Below are positions 16,681 to 23,678 of a stretch of 26,696 bases of DNA, one piece after another. The notes under the pieces are model-generated. The model searched no databases. It saw only the letters and a list, made by a program, of their open reading frames with translations, and was not told the DNA's origin. Numbering within the stretch: position 1 is the stretch's first letter; the number at the start of each line of letters is the position of its first letter. Location of the stretch: assembly GCA_001920085.1 (NCBI GenBank), contig MNJC01000057.1, positions 1 through 26,696 of the forward strand, written 5' to 3'. The stretch is from Actinobacteria bacterium 13_1_20CM_4_69_9 (lineage in GTDB: Bacteria; Actinomycetota; Thermoleophilia; Gaiellales; Gaiellaceae). Position numbers and translations under genes: made by a program.

Positions 16681-16702
16681 CTTCTACCGAACTTCTGCCG
16701 AC
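16681..16702. repeat. Two 11-bp direct repeats between pepE-like gene and ppdK (candidate operator)
   Basis: CTTCTACCGAA (16681-16691) and CTTCTGCCGAC (16692-16702) are adjacent 11-mers matching at 9 of 11 positions. The stretch TTCTACCGAACTTCT (16682-16696) matches TTCTNNNGAACTTCT, which also occurs upstream of ppsR on the opposite strand. A shared regulator is possible. Confidence 0.4.
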
Positions 16703-16759
16703 TCGGCCAGCCAGGGATAACGCGCGAGATTGCAGGGTATTTGTGAGACGATCCCCGCC

Positions 16760-19321
16760 TTGGCAGCCGAGAGATACGTCTACGACTTCGACGAGCTGTC
16801 CGACGGCGGCCGCGACCTGCTCGGCGGGAAGGGAACCGGGCTCGCCGAGATGACGCAGCTCGGGATCCCGGTCCCGGCGGGCTTCACGATCACGACCGAC
16901 GCCTGCCGCGCGTACATGGCGAATCCCGGCGGCCTTCCCGACGGGCTCGCGGACGAGGTCGAGCAGCACCTGGGCGTGCTCGAGGAGAAGACCGGCAAGC
17001 GGTTCGGCGACCCCGACGACCCGCTGCTCGTGTCCGTGCGCTCCGGCGCAGCGATCTCGATGCCGGGGATGATGGACACGATCCTCAACGTCGGGCTGAA
17101 CGACGTCTCGGTCCAGGGCCTCGCGCGCGCGACCGACAACGAGCGCTTCGCGCAGGACTGCTACCGCCGTCTGATCGAGATGTACGGCGAGACCGTCGAT
17201 GGCGTGCACAACGACCGCTTCGATGCGGAGCGCGAGAGCCCGGCCGACGCGATCGAGCGCCTGAAGGGCACCTACCGCGACAGCACCGGGCGCGACTTTC
17301 CGCAGGATCCGCGGGAACAGCTCCGCCACGCGATCGTCGCGGTCTTCGAGTCGTGGCAGTCGCCGCGTGCGCAGGCGTACCGGCACATGTACGAGATCCC
17401 CGACGATCTCGGCACGGCCGTCAACATCGTGCAGATGGTCTTCGGAAACAAGGGGGAGAGCTCCGGCACTGGGGTCGCGTTCACGCGCGACCCGTCGACC
17501 GGTGAGCAGGGGCTGTACGGCGAGTTCCTGGCGAACGCCCAGGGGGAGGACGTCGTCGCAGGCATCCGCACGCCCGAGCCGCTCGCGAACATGCGCGAGA
17601 AGCTGCCGCGCGCGTTCGAGCAGCTGCTCGAGACGATGCGACGCCTCGAGGAGCACTACCGCGACATGCAGGACATCGAGTTCACCGTCGAGGACAACGA
17701 CCTCTACCTCTTGCAGACTCGCTCCGCCAAGCGCACGGCCGCCGCGGCGGTCAAGGCCGCCGTCGACATGGTCGACGAGGGGCTGATCACGCGTGAGGAG
17801 GCCGTCGCCCGCATCGATCCCCAGCAGCTCGACCAGCTGCTCCATCCGATGCTCGACCCGACGGCCGAGTGGGAGGTCGCCGCGAAGGGGCTGAACGCGT
17901 CTCCCGGCGCTGCATCCGGGAAGGTCGTACTCGACGCGGACACGGCCGAGCAGCGCGGCAGGGCGGGGGAGAAGGTCATCCTCGTCCGCTGGGAGACGAC
18001 GCCGGACGACATCCACGGCTTGATCCACGCCGCCGGAGTCCTCACCGCGCACGGCGGCATGACCTCGCACGCGGCGGTGGTCGCGCGCGGAATGGGGAAG
18101 CCGTGCGTCGCCGGCTGCGACGGGCTCTCGATCGATTTCGAGCGCAAGGAGATCGCAATCGGGGGGCAGACCCTGGCGGAAGGCGACGTGCTCACCATCG
18201 ACGGCGGCACCGGCGCGGTCATCGTCGGTGCGGTGCCGCTCGTCCCGCCACAGGTGAACGACGATCTCGAGACGATCCTCGGCTGGGGCGACGAGCACCG
18301 TCGCCTCGCCGTCCGCGCCAACGCCGACACGCCGGAGGACGCGGCCAAGGCGCGCGACTTCGGCGCAGAGGGCATCGGGCTCTGCCGCACCGAGCACATG
18401 TTCATGGCGGAGGACCGCCTGCCGGTCGTGCGCGAGATGATCCTCGCCGACGACGAGCACGGCCGGCGCACCGCGCTCGACAAGCTCCTGCCGATGCAGC
18501 AGGGCGACTTCGAGGGGATCTTCGAGGCAATGGCCGGGCTGCCGGTCACGATCCGCCTGCTCGACCCGCCGTTGCACGAGTTCTTGCCGCCGCTGGAGCA
18601 GGCGAAGGACGAGCGGATGCGGCGCCGCATCAAGCAGCTGCAGGAGGCGAATCCGATGCTCGGCACGCGCGGCTGCCGGCTGGGCCTCCAGTGGCCCGAG
18701 GTCTACGAGATGCAGGTGCGCGCGATCGTCCGCGCCGCGAGGGCCGTCGAAGAGCGAACGGGTGACGCGCCGCTGGTCGAGATCATGCACCCTCTGGTCG
18801 CGTTCGAGGAGGAACTGCGCCGGCTGCGCGAGCTCACGGTCCAGGTGGCCGAGGAAGAGGCGCCGAACGTCGAATACCTGTGCGGGACGATGATCGAGCT
18901 CCCGCGCGCATGCATCCGCGCCGACGAGATCGCCCAGCATGCGGACTTTTTCTCCTTCGGCACGAACGACCTCACGCAGACCGCGCTCGGGTTCTCCCGG
19001 GACGACGCCGAGGGCAAGTTCCTGACCTTCTACCTCGAGGACGGCGTGCTGGAGCGCAACCCGTTCGAGACGCTCGACCAGAGCGGCGTCGGCGAGCTCA
19101 TGCGCATCGGCGTCGAGCGCGGGCGCACGACGAAGCCGAAGTTGAAGCTCGGCATCTGCGGCGAGCACGGCGGCGAGCCGAAGTCCGTCGCGTTCTGCCA
19201 CGAGCTCGGTCTCGACTACGTCAGCTGCTCGCCGTTTCGCGTGCCGCTGGCACGGCTCGCGGCGGCGCAGGCTGCGCTCGCCGAGGCCGGCTCGCCCGCG
19301 TACGCGGCCGCCGGCGGCTGA
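16760..19321 (+). CDS. ppdK: Pyruvate,phosphate dikinase
   Basis: 853 residues. It interconverts pyruvate, ATP and phosphate with PEP, AMP and PPi in the cytosol. The start chosen is TTG 16760, giving MAAERYVYDFDELSDG; an in-frame TTG at 16730 adds ten residues not expected in the family. The N-terminal ATP-grasp region includes LLGGKGTGLAEMTQLG and VRSGAAISMPGMMDT. The swivelling phosphohistidine domain has GGMTSHAAVV with catalytic H437 and the PpsR-target Thr, T435. The C-terminal TIM barrel includes GIGLCRTEHMF, MIELPRACIRADEI, FFSFGTNDLTQ and catalytic C823 in SCSPFRVP. It is probably controlled post-translationally by the PpsR encoded 2.5 kb upstream. Its stop overlaps the next ATG (TGATG). 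Confidence 0.97.
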   Translation: MAAERYVYDFDELSDGGRDLLGGKGTGLAEMTQLGIPVPAGFTITTDACRAYMANPGGLPDGLADEVEQHLGVLEEKTGKRFGDPDDPLLVSVRSGAAISMPGMMDTILNVGLNDVSVQGLARATDNERFAQDCYRRLIEMYGETVDGVHNDRFDAERESPADAIERLKGTYRDSTGRDFPQDPREQLRHAIVAVFESWQSPRAQAYRHMYEIPDDLGTAVNIVQMVFGNKGESSGTGVAFTRDPSTGEQGLYGEFLANAQGEDVVAGIRTPEPLANMREKLPRAFEQLLETMRRLEEHYRDMQDIEFTVEDNDLYLLQTRSAKRTAAAAVKAAVDMVDEGLITREEAVARIDPQQLDQLLHPMLDPTAEWEVAAKGLNASPGAASGKVVLDADTAEQRGRAGEKVILVRWETTPDDIHGLIHAAGVLTAHGGMTSHAAVVARGMGKPCVAGCDGLSIDFERKEIAIGGQTLAEGDVLTIDGGTGAVIVGAVPLVPPQVNDDLETILGWGDEHRRLAVRANADTPEDAAKARDFGAEGIGLCRTEHMFMAEDRLPVVREMILADDEHGRRTALDKLLPMQQGDFEGIFEAMAGLPVTIRLLDPPLHEFLPPLEQAKDERMRRRIKQLQEANPMLGTRGCRLGLQWPEVYEMQVRAIVRAARAVEERTGDAPLVEIMHPLVAFEEELRRLRELTVQVAEEEAPNVEYLCGTMIELPRACIRADEIAQHADFFSFGTNDLTQTALGFSRDDAEGKFLTFYLEDGVLERNPFETLDQSGVGELMRIGVERGRTTKPKLKLGICGEHGGEPKSVAFCHELGLDYVSCSPFRVPLARLAAAQAALAEAGSPAYAAAGG

Positions 19322-19521
19322 TGGCGAAGTACGCACTCCTCGTCGACGGCGAAAGCGTCGCCAAGCTCGACTCCCAGAGCGACGTCCGCTCCTGGCTCGC
19401 GAAGTACCGCGACGAGCACGTCGAGGACGACCCGTCGGCGGCCCACGTCCAGATCATCGAGCGCGGCGCGCTCTGGTGGATCACCGGCGGCAAGCTCGTC
19501 GACCGGCTGCAATTTCTCTGA
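19321..19521 (+). CDS. 66-residue hypothetical protein downstream of ppdK
   Basis: Starts at ATG overlapping the ppdK stop (TGATG) and ends at TGA 19519-19521. The sequence alternates short strands and a helix: KYALLVDGESVAKLDSQSDV, a helix WLAKYRDEHVED, then AAHVQIIERGALWWITGGKLVDRL. It is soluble and acidic in the middle, with no signal peptide or membrane segment, and no family is recognised. The tight overlap suggests co-translation with ppdK and possibly with the next gene (CTGA overlap). Frame conservation across the full gap makes it credible. Confidence 0.65.
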   Translation: MAKYALLVDGESVAKLDSQSDVRSWLAKYRDEHVEDDPSAAHVQIIERGALWWITGGKLVDRLQFL

Positions 19522-20453
19522 CCTGGAAACAGGTCCGCGCGCGCCGGCTCGCGCGCGGCGCGCTGACCGAGCGCTCGCCGTCGCTCGTCGACGTCGCTCG
19601 CCGGACCGGCGGCATTCATGCACAGGTCCAGGCGTCGGCGGAGCTGCAGCTCGCGTCGCGCGTCGAGGGGATCACGCAGCAGGACGTGCGCGACGCGCTC
19701 TGGCGCGAGCGCACGCTCGTGAAGGCGTGGACGTTGCGCGGCACGCTCCACCTCCATCCGGCCGACGAGCTTCCGCTCTGGTTCGCGGCACGGGGTGCAG
19801 TCAGCCGTGAGATCAGAGATCTGCCCGCGTGGCCGGACCCCGCGGGTGTCGTCCATCCGCCGGTCAGTGCCGCGGAGGGCGCGAAGCTGCAGTCGGCGGC
19901 CTCCTCGGCGGCGCGGCCTGCGCGTTCGGGCTTTCGCGCTTCGGGCGGGCCCACATCGCCTACGGGAGAGCGGGCCTACTCGGGTACGCGATTCCTACAC
20001 GCGTACGGGCCGGCGCGACCAGCGGACTTCCGCGAATGGTTCGGCGCCGACGTGCCGTTCGACCTCGTAGACGTCGAGGAGGTCGACGTCGAGGGCCACC
20101 GCGCGTTCGTGCTCGCCGGCGACACCGAGTTCCCGGAGCTCGGGAAGAGCGTGCGCCTGTTGCCTGAATACGACGTGTACGTGATGGGCTTCCGCGAGCG
20201 CGAGCACCTGGTCCCCGAGCGGGTGCGTGCGCAGGTGGCCGCGCACGGCCGCGGGCGCTACGAAGGGCCTGCGGGCGTCCGCTTCCTGCTCGTCGACGGC
20301 GTCGCGGCGGGCCTGTGGGAGCGCAAGAAGTCCGCGAAGCGGTTGGAGGTCGCCGTCACGCCGGCAGGCCGCGTCAACCGCGCTGCGCTCGCCGCCGAGG
20401 CCGAACGCTTTGCCGCGTTCCTCGGCGTCGAGCCGGTGCTGACCGTCGCTTAG
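19518..20453 (+). pseudogene. AlkZ-like winged-helix DNA glycosylase family gene, central domain replaced by a foreign insert
   Basis: Belongs to the winged-helix DNA-binding (HTH_42 / AlkZ-YcaQ) family, whose characterised members unhook interstrand crosslinks or act as DNA glycosylases. The N-terminal part is good (LTWKQVRARRLARGAL, GIHAQVQASAELQLASRV, ALWRERTLVKAWTLRGTLHLHPADELPLW), as is the C-terminal part from FLHAYGPARPADFREWFG to VRLLPEYDVYVMG and the Arg-rich end. In between, about 100 residues expected in the family are missing. In their place 19893-19991 is an exact 99-bp inverted copy of part of the rhomboid gene, read in a meaningless Ser/Arg frame. The frame stays open by chance. 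The start is probably CTG 19518 (CTGA overlap); an ATG at 19476 lies inside the previous gene. Confidence 0.75.
19893..19991 (+). repeat. 99-bp exact inverted repeat, copy 1, inside the AlkZ-like gene
   Basis: Starts TCGGCGGCCT and ends GGGTACGCGA. It is the reverse complement of 21028-21126 with no mismatch that I can find; flanks differ immediately on both sides. In the rhomboid gene this segment encodes the stretch from IGGLLGG to LLGYA, so that gene is the source and this is the intruding copy. Confidence 0.95.
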
Positions 20454-20737
20454 GGGAGCTCCCGGGCGAACGACCCTCCGCCGACGATCCGCTCGACGCC
20501 GTCGGCGACGCGCTCGCGAAGCTCGCGGTCGGAGGTGACGACCCAGAGCGGCGGCGGCAGCTCGGTCACCCGACGCGCGATCACGTCGTCTGCTGTCTCC
20601 GCGCCCTCCCAGACGACGACCACGTCGTGGCCGCGGTCGCGGCCCCATGCCCCCGCGCGCTGCTCGAGCTCGTCGCGGCCGATGTTCGGCCACAGCGAGC
20701 GGCGGACGTTCTCGCCGTCGACCAGGACGGACGCCAT
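20450..20737 (-). CDS. NYN/PIN-like domain protein (YacP-like), compact
   Basis: 95 residues, ATG at 20737, stop TAA 20452-20450. Motifs of the NYN (PIN-like) RNase fold are present: first acidic residue D7 in SVLVDGENVRR, a second acidic pair in ETADDVIARRV, and a third in VVTSDRELRERV, followed by GGGSFARELP. This matches the YacP-like ribonuclease branch, whose members are usually longer. The segment between VVVVWEG and AETADD seems short, so a small deletion or a naturally compact version is possible. It may be an endoribonuclease, acting in the cytosol. The stop overlaps that of the convergent AlkZ-like gene (TTAG). Confidence 0.75.
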   Translation of the reverse strand: MASVLVDGENVRRSLWPNIGRDELEQRAGAWGRDRGHDVVVVWEGAETADDVIARRVTELPPPLWVVTSDRELRERVADGVERIVGGGSFARELP

Positions 20738-20743
20738 CGCGTT

Positions 20744-20749
20744 TAGTCT
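20744..20749 (+). promoter_or_regulatory. -10 hexamer TAGTCT for the 61-residue gene
   Basis: TAGTCT lies between the divergent NYN gene and the 61-residue gene. The predicted start near 20756 leaves a leader of about 21 nt containing ribosome binding site GGGAGAAG before the ATG at 20777. This is one of few leadered genes here. Confidence 0.45.
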
Positions 20750-20776
20750 CGCCGGTCGTCAGGGAGAAGTGCAGCC

Positions 20777-20962
20777 ATGGAGATCGACAGAGACCACGTC
20801 ATCAAGCTGCTGCGCGAGAAGGGCCAGGACGAGAAGGTCCAGCACGCGATCGATGCGCTTCCGCCGAAGATCGACCACGAGAAGCATGCGCAGGAGCTCG
20901 AGAAGCTCGGGATCGACCCCGGCGAGCTCGTCGCCAAGGCCGGTCACAGCCTGCTCGGCTAG
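20777..20962 (+). CDS. 61-residue hypothetical helical protein
   Basis: ATG with a clear upstream GGGAGAAG ribosome binding site. The protein is charged and helical: MEIDRDHVIKLLREKGQDEK, QHAIDALPPKIDHEKHAQEL, then EKLGIDPGELVAKAGHSLLG. It has no signal peptide, membrane segment or known domain. The composition (K/E/D/H rich, few hydrophobics) suggests a small soluble three-helix protein, possibly a binding partner; no function is assigned. Its stop abuts that of rhomboid as TAGCTA. Confidence 0.7.
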   Translation: MEIDRDHVIKLLREKGQDEKVQHAIDALPPKIDHEKHAQELEKLGIDPGELVAKAGHSLLG

Positions 20963-21883
20963 CTACGCGTACCCGCGCGTCTTCCAGTACGCGAGCAGGA
21001 ACGACGCGGCTCCGACCGCGACGATCGTCGCGTACCCGAGTAGGCCCGCTCTCCCGTAGGCGATGTGGGCCCGCCCGAAGCGCGAAAGCCCGAACGCGCA
21101 GGCCGCGCCGCCGAGGAGGCCGCCGATGTGGCCACCGATCGAGATGTTCGCAACCGAGAAGGTGAACACGAGGTTGAGGACGATCACGCCGAGCGCGCTG
21201 CCGCCGAACACGTAGTCGCGCTGGAACTGCTCCATCACGAGCCCGGCGCCGAGGACGCCGAAGATCGCACCGGATGCGCCGACGGTCGGCGTCGTCGGGT
21301 CGAGCATGAGCGCGCCCGCCGACCCTGCCAGGCCCGAGACGATGTAGATCGCGATGAACCGGCCGGAGCCGATGCGCCGCTCGAGCGCCGACCCGAACCA
21401 CCAGAGCGCCAGCATGTTCAGCAGCAGATGGAACGGCCCGTAATGCAGGAACGCGGCCGTCAGCATCCGCCACCACTCCCCGTGCGCGACGCCGACGAGG
21501 TCCGGGAACGGCACGTGGGCGGGGAGGCCGGCGAGCGTGTTGCCGACCTTGACGCCGTTCGCCAGCAGCGCGCCGTTCTGGTAGATCGACCCCTTCGTCG
21601 CGCTGACGCCGCTGCCCTGGAGGAGCTCGGCGACGTACACGAGGATGTTCAGCGCGATCAGCCCACGCGTGACCTTCGAGCCGACGCCCTCATAGGCCGC
21701 GCGCTGTGCTCCGCGCGTCACTCGTTGGACGCCCTGAGGCCGTCCAGAATGCTCTGGACAGCGAATCCCGACCGGCGCCATCGTCATGCACTCCGTGCAG
21801 ATCGGCCGGCCGCACTCGGAGCAGGAAAGCCCCGTGACACGGTCGGGATGGCGGTAACAGGTCCTTTCGACGGCTGTGTCCAT
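20963..21883 (-). CDS. Rhomboid family intramembrane serine protease with N-terminal zinc-binding motif
   Basis: 306 residues, ATG at 21883. An N-terminal B-box-like zinc motif covers residues 9-45: C9, H12, C21, C24, C29, C32, C42, H45. Six or seven transmembrane helices follow from about residue 72. Rhomboid marks: FLHYGPFHLLLNMLALWWFG with conserved N156, catalytic S204 in GASGAIFG, and catalytic H252 in ISIGGHIGGLLGG. It cleaves membrane-anchored proteins within the bilayer; the substrate is unknown. The zinc finger plus rhomboid arrangement is known in actinobacteria. Part of the gene (21028-21126) is duplicated, inverted, in the AlkZ-like gene. It is transcribed divergently from comB over a 20-bp two-way promoter. 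Confidence 0.94.
   Translation of the reverse strand: MDTAVERTCYRHPDRVTGLSCSECGRPICTECMTMAPVGIRCPEHSGRPQGVQRVTRGAQRAAYEGVGSKVTRGLIALNILVYVAELLQGSGVSATKGSIYQNGALLANGVKVGNTLAGLPAHVPFPDLVGVAHGEWWRMLTAAFLHYGPFHLLLNMLALWWFGSALERRIGSGRFIAIYIVSGLAGSAGALMLDPTTPTVGASGAIFGVLGAGLVMEQFQRDYVFGGSALGVIVLNLVFTFSVANISIGGHIGGLLGGAACAFGLSRFGRAHIAYGRAGLLGYATIVAVGAASFLLAYWKTRGYA
21028..21126 (-). repeat. 99-bp exact inverted repeat, copy 2 (native), inside the rhomboid gene
   Basis: The native copy: in the rhomboid frame it encodes part of the catalytic-His helix and the following membrane segment. Its partner is at 19893-19991, about 1.1 kb away in opposite orientation. Confidence 0.95.
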
Positions 21884-21903
21884 GTCCGAAGTAGCGTAGT
21901 TGG
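21884..21903. promoter_or_regulatory. 20-bp two-way leaderless promoter between rhomboid gene and comB
   Basis: The centre TAGCGTA gives TAGCGT on the plus strand (21892-21897, 6 nt before the comB ATG) and TACGCT on the minus strand (21898-21893, 9 nt before the rhomboid ATG). Length, positions and the CCGA-N2-TAG-N2-TAG core match the promoter at 5824-5843. Both mRNAs should be leaderless or nearly so. Confidence 0.6.
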
Positions 21904-22581
21904 ATGGCGGTCGACGTCGCCTTCACGCCCGGCGCGGCCACTCCTGCCGCCGTGGGCGTCGTGGTCGACGTCCTGCGGGCGACGTCGACGATCGCCCAGG
22001 CGCTGGCCTCCGGATATGAGCGGGTGCTCTGCGCCGCGGAGATCGACGAGGCCCGCGCGCTGCGGGCGAGCTTGCCGGATTCTCTCCTCGGCGGCGAGCG
22101 GAAGGCGGTGCGCGTCGAGGGCTTCGACGTGGGGGCCTCGCCGCGAGAGTTCCTGGAGGCGCGCGCCCGCACACTCATCCTCTCGACGACGAACGGGACA
22201 CGCGCGATCCTCGAGACTGCAGAGCGCTGCGAGCGGGTGGTCCTCGGCAGCCTGCTGAACCTCGCCGCCGTCGCGGCCGCCGTCGGGAGCGACGACTCGG
22301 TCGTCGTCTGCGCCGGCTTCCAGGGCGGTTTCGCGCTCGACGACGTCTACTGTGCCGGGCGGATCGTGGAGCTTCTCGGCGGCGAGCGCACGCATGCCGC
22401 GACCGCGGCCGGACTGCTCGCCCGCGCCTTTCCGAACGCGCTCGATGGTTTGAACGCACGGACGTACGGCCCGCCCGGCCTCGAGGAGGACATCGCCTAC
22501 TGCGCACAGGAAGACCGGCTCGACGTCGTTCCCGAGCTGACCGGAATGGAGGGTGCCGCGGCAGAAATAATGCTGAGGTGA
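21904..22581 (+). CDS. comB: 2-phosphosulfolactate phosphatase family protein (ComB)
   Basis: 225 residues, ATG. ComB dephosphorylates 2-phospho-3-sulfolactate in coenzyme M synthesis in methanogens, but bacterial homologues occur without that pathway. Family marks: VVVDVLRATSTIAQAL near the start, LILSTTNGTRAIL in the middle, VCAGFQGGFALDDVYCAGRIV, and the C-terminal LDVVPELTG region. These are the Mg-binding and active-site regions of the ComB fold. No other coenzyme M or sulfolactate genes are in the window, so the natural substrate may differ. The leaderless start is supported by TAGCGT 6 nt upstream. It overlaps the next gene's GTG start (GTGA). Confidence 0.92.
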   Translation: MAVDVAFTPGAATPAAVGVVVDVLRATSTIAQALASGYERVLCAAEIDEARALRASLPDSLLGGERKAVRVEGFDVGASPREFLEARARTLILSTTNGTRAILETAERCERVVLGSLLNLAAVAAAVGSDDSVVVCAGFQGGFALDDVYCAGRIVELLGGERTHAATAAGLLARAFPNALDGLNARTYGPPGLEEDIAYCAQEDRLDVVPELTGMEGAAAEIMLR

Positions 22582-23678
22582 AGCGGTCCTTCCTGCTCGC
22601 AGCGCTCGTCGCCCTGCTCGTCGCGGGCAACGCCTCGAGCGCGGTGCACAAGCCATGGCTCTGGCAGTGCACGCAGATCCACAACGCGGATCCGCAGTAC
22701 CGCTGCTACGTGCGCCTCCTGCGCCTCGACATCGAACACTCCGGCGATCCGGCGCGCGAGCTCCCGCTGATCGACAAGCGTGTGGTCGCCGTCGGCGGGC
22801 CTGTCGAGGCCGGCTGTCACGTGCTGATGCACGAGGTCGGGCGGGAGTTCGCGCGCGACCATCGCGTCACGCTCTCGACCCTCCAGCGCTACGTGCCGCG
22901 CTCGAACGACCCGAACTGCTCCGCCGGGTTCGGGATGGGACTGGTGATGTACCTGGGCCCGCAAATCCTGCGCTCCGGCGGGACCGCAGCGGCGGATGCT
23001 TGCGCGCGGCTCCCGACGCGGTACCGGCAGTACACCTGCGTGCACGGGCTCGGGCACGCGCTGCTGCGCGCCTACCACGGCGCGCTCGGGGAGGCGGTGC
23101 GCGCTTGCCGCCGTCTGCAGGCGCGCTACGCGCCCGACTGTGCCCAGGGCGTGTTCCACGACTACTGGATCTCCCTGCGCGGCGCCGACGGCACGGCTCG
23201 GCCGCGCAACGCCGTCACGTCGCCGCGGGTCGTCTGCGACGGGCGCTACACGTACGTGCGTCCCTGCTGGTACCGCTATTTCCTCGAGCGGCCGATCGGG
23301 CTTCCGATCCGGGACGCAGCCGACCTGCGGCGAACGTGCCGCGGGCTGCAGGGGATCCAGCGCTTCGGCTGCATCAGCGGCGCGACGCTCGAGCTGTCGA
23401 GCGATCCGTTCGAGCAGATGCGTGTCTGCCGGCGGCTCCGCGGTCCGGACGCGCGGGCGTGCGTGCGCGGCGTGGCCGACCAGGCGCTCGCCGGCGAGCC
23501 CGCAAGACAGCTGGCGCTGATCCGCTTGTGCGGCACGGCCGATTGCTACGCCTGGCTCGGGCGCACGCTGGCCGTCGTGACGAACGGCAGCTTCCGCTGC
23601 GCTGCGCTGGTGCGCGGACGGAGCGCGTGCGAGGCAGGCGCCGCCAGGATCGGCGCCGCGCTGGTGACGTTCTCCTAG
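22578..23678 (+). CDS. Secreted cysteine-rich repeat protein of unknown function
   Basis: 366 residues from GTG 22578, which overlaps the comB stop. Signal peptide: MKRSFLLAALVALLVAGNASSA, cleavage near residue 22. The mature chain has 18 cysteines in a loose repeat: a Cys, about 9-12 residues, a second Cys, then x2-G and a hydrophobic helix (examples: YTCVHGLGHALL, PDCAQGVFHDYW, FGCISGATLEL, ARACVRGVADQAL, RSACEAGAARIGAAL). Early units also carry histidines: GCHVLMHEVGRE, CVHGLGHALL and VFHDYW, which could form a metal site. The pattern recalls disulfide-clasped helical (Sel1/Hcp-like) repeats, but I do not recognise the family. An AATAAT hexamer lies 6 nt before the GTG, so it may also have its own start of transcription. 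Confidence 0.75.
   Translation: MKRSFLLAALVALLVAGNASSAVHKPWLWQCTQIHNADPQYRCYVRLLRLDIEHSGDPARELPLIDKRVVAVGGPVEAGCHVLMHEVGREFARDHRVTLSTLQRYVPRSNDPNCSAGFGMGLVMYLGPQILRSGGTAAADACARLPTRYRQYTCVHGLGHALLRAYHGALGEAVRACRRLQARYAPDCAQGVFHDYWISLRGADGTARPRNAVTSPRVVCDGRYTYVRPCWYRYFLERPIGLPIRDAADLRRTCRGLQGIQRFGCISGATLELSSDPFEQMRVCRRLRGPDARACVRGVADQALAGEPARQLALIRLCGTADCYAWLGRTLAVVTNGSFRCAALVRGRSACEAGAARIGAALVTFS

Noticed and set aside
16730..16759. Earlier TTG start for ppdK
   Set aside because: Adds MQGICETIPA, which does not resemble PPDK N-termini; TTG 16760 gives the expected MAAERYVYDF start.
15950..19336. 1128-codon open frame on the minus strand opposite ppdK
   Set aside because: It is the shadow of ppdK caused by high GC at third positions. 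Only its end coincides with the peptidase E region, and the rest has no domain sense.
19893..21126. Mobile element or integron-like cassette explaining the 99-bp inverted repeat
   Set aside because: The repeat is part of the coding sequence of the rhomboid gene, with no transposase, terminal repeats or target duplication.
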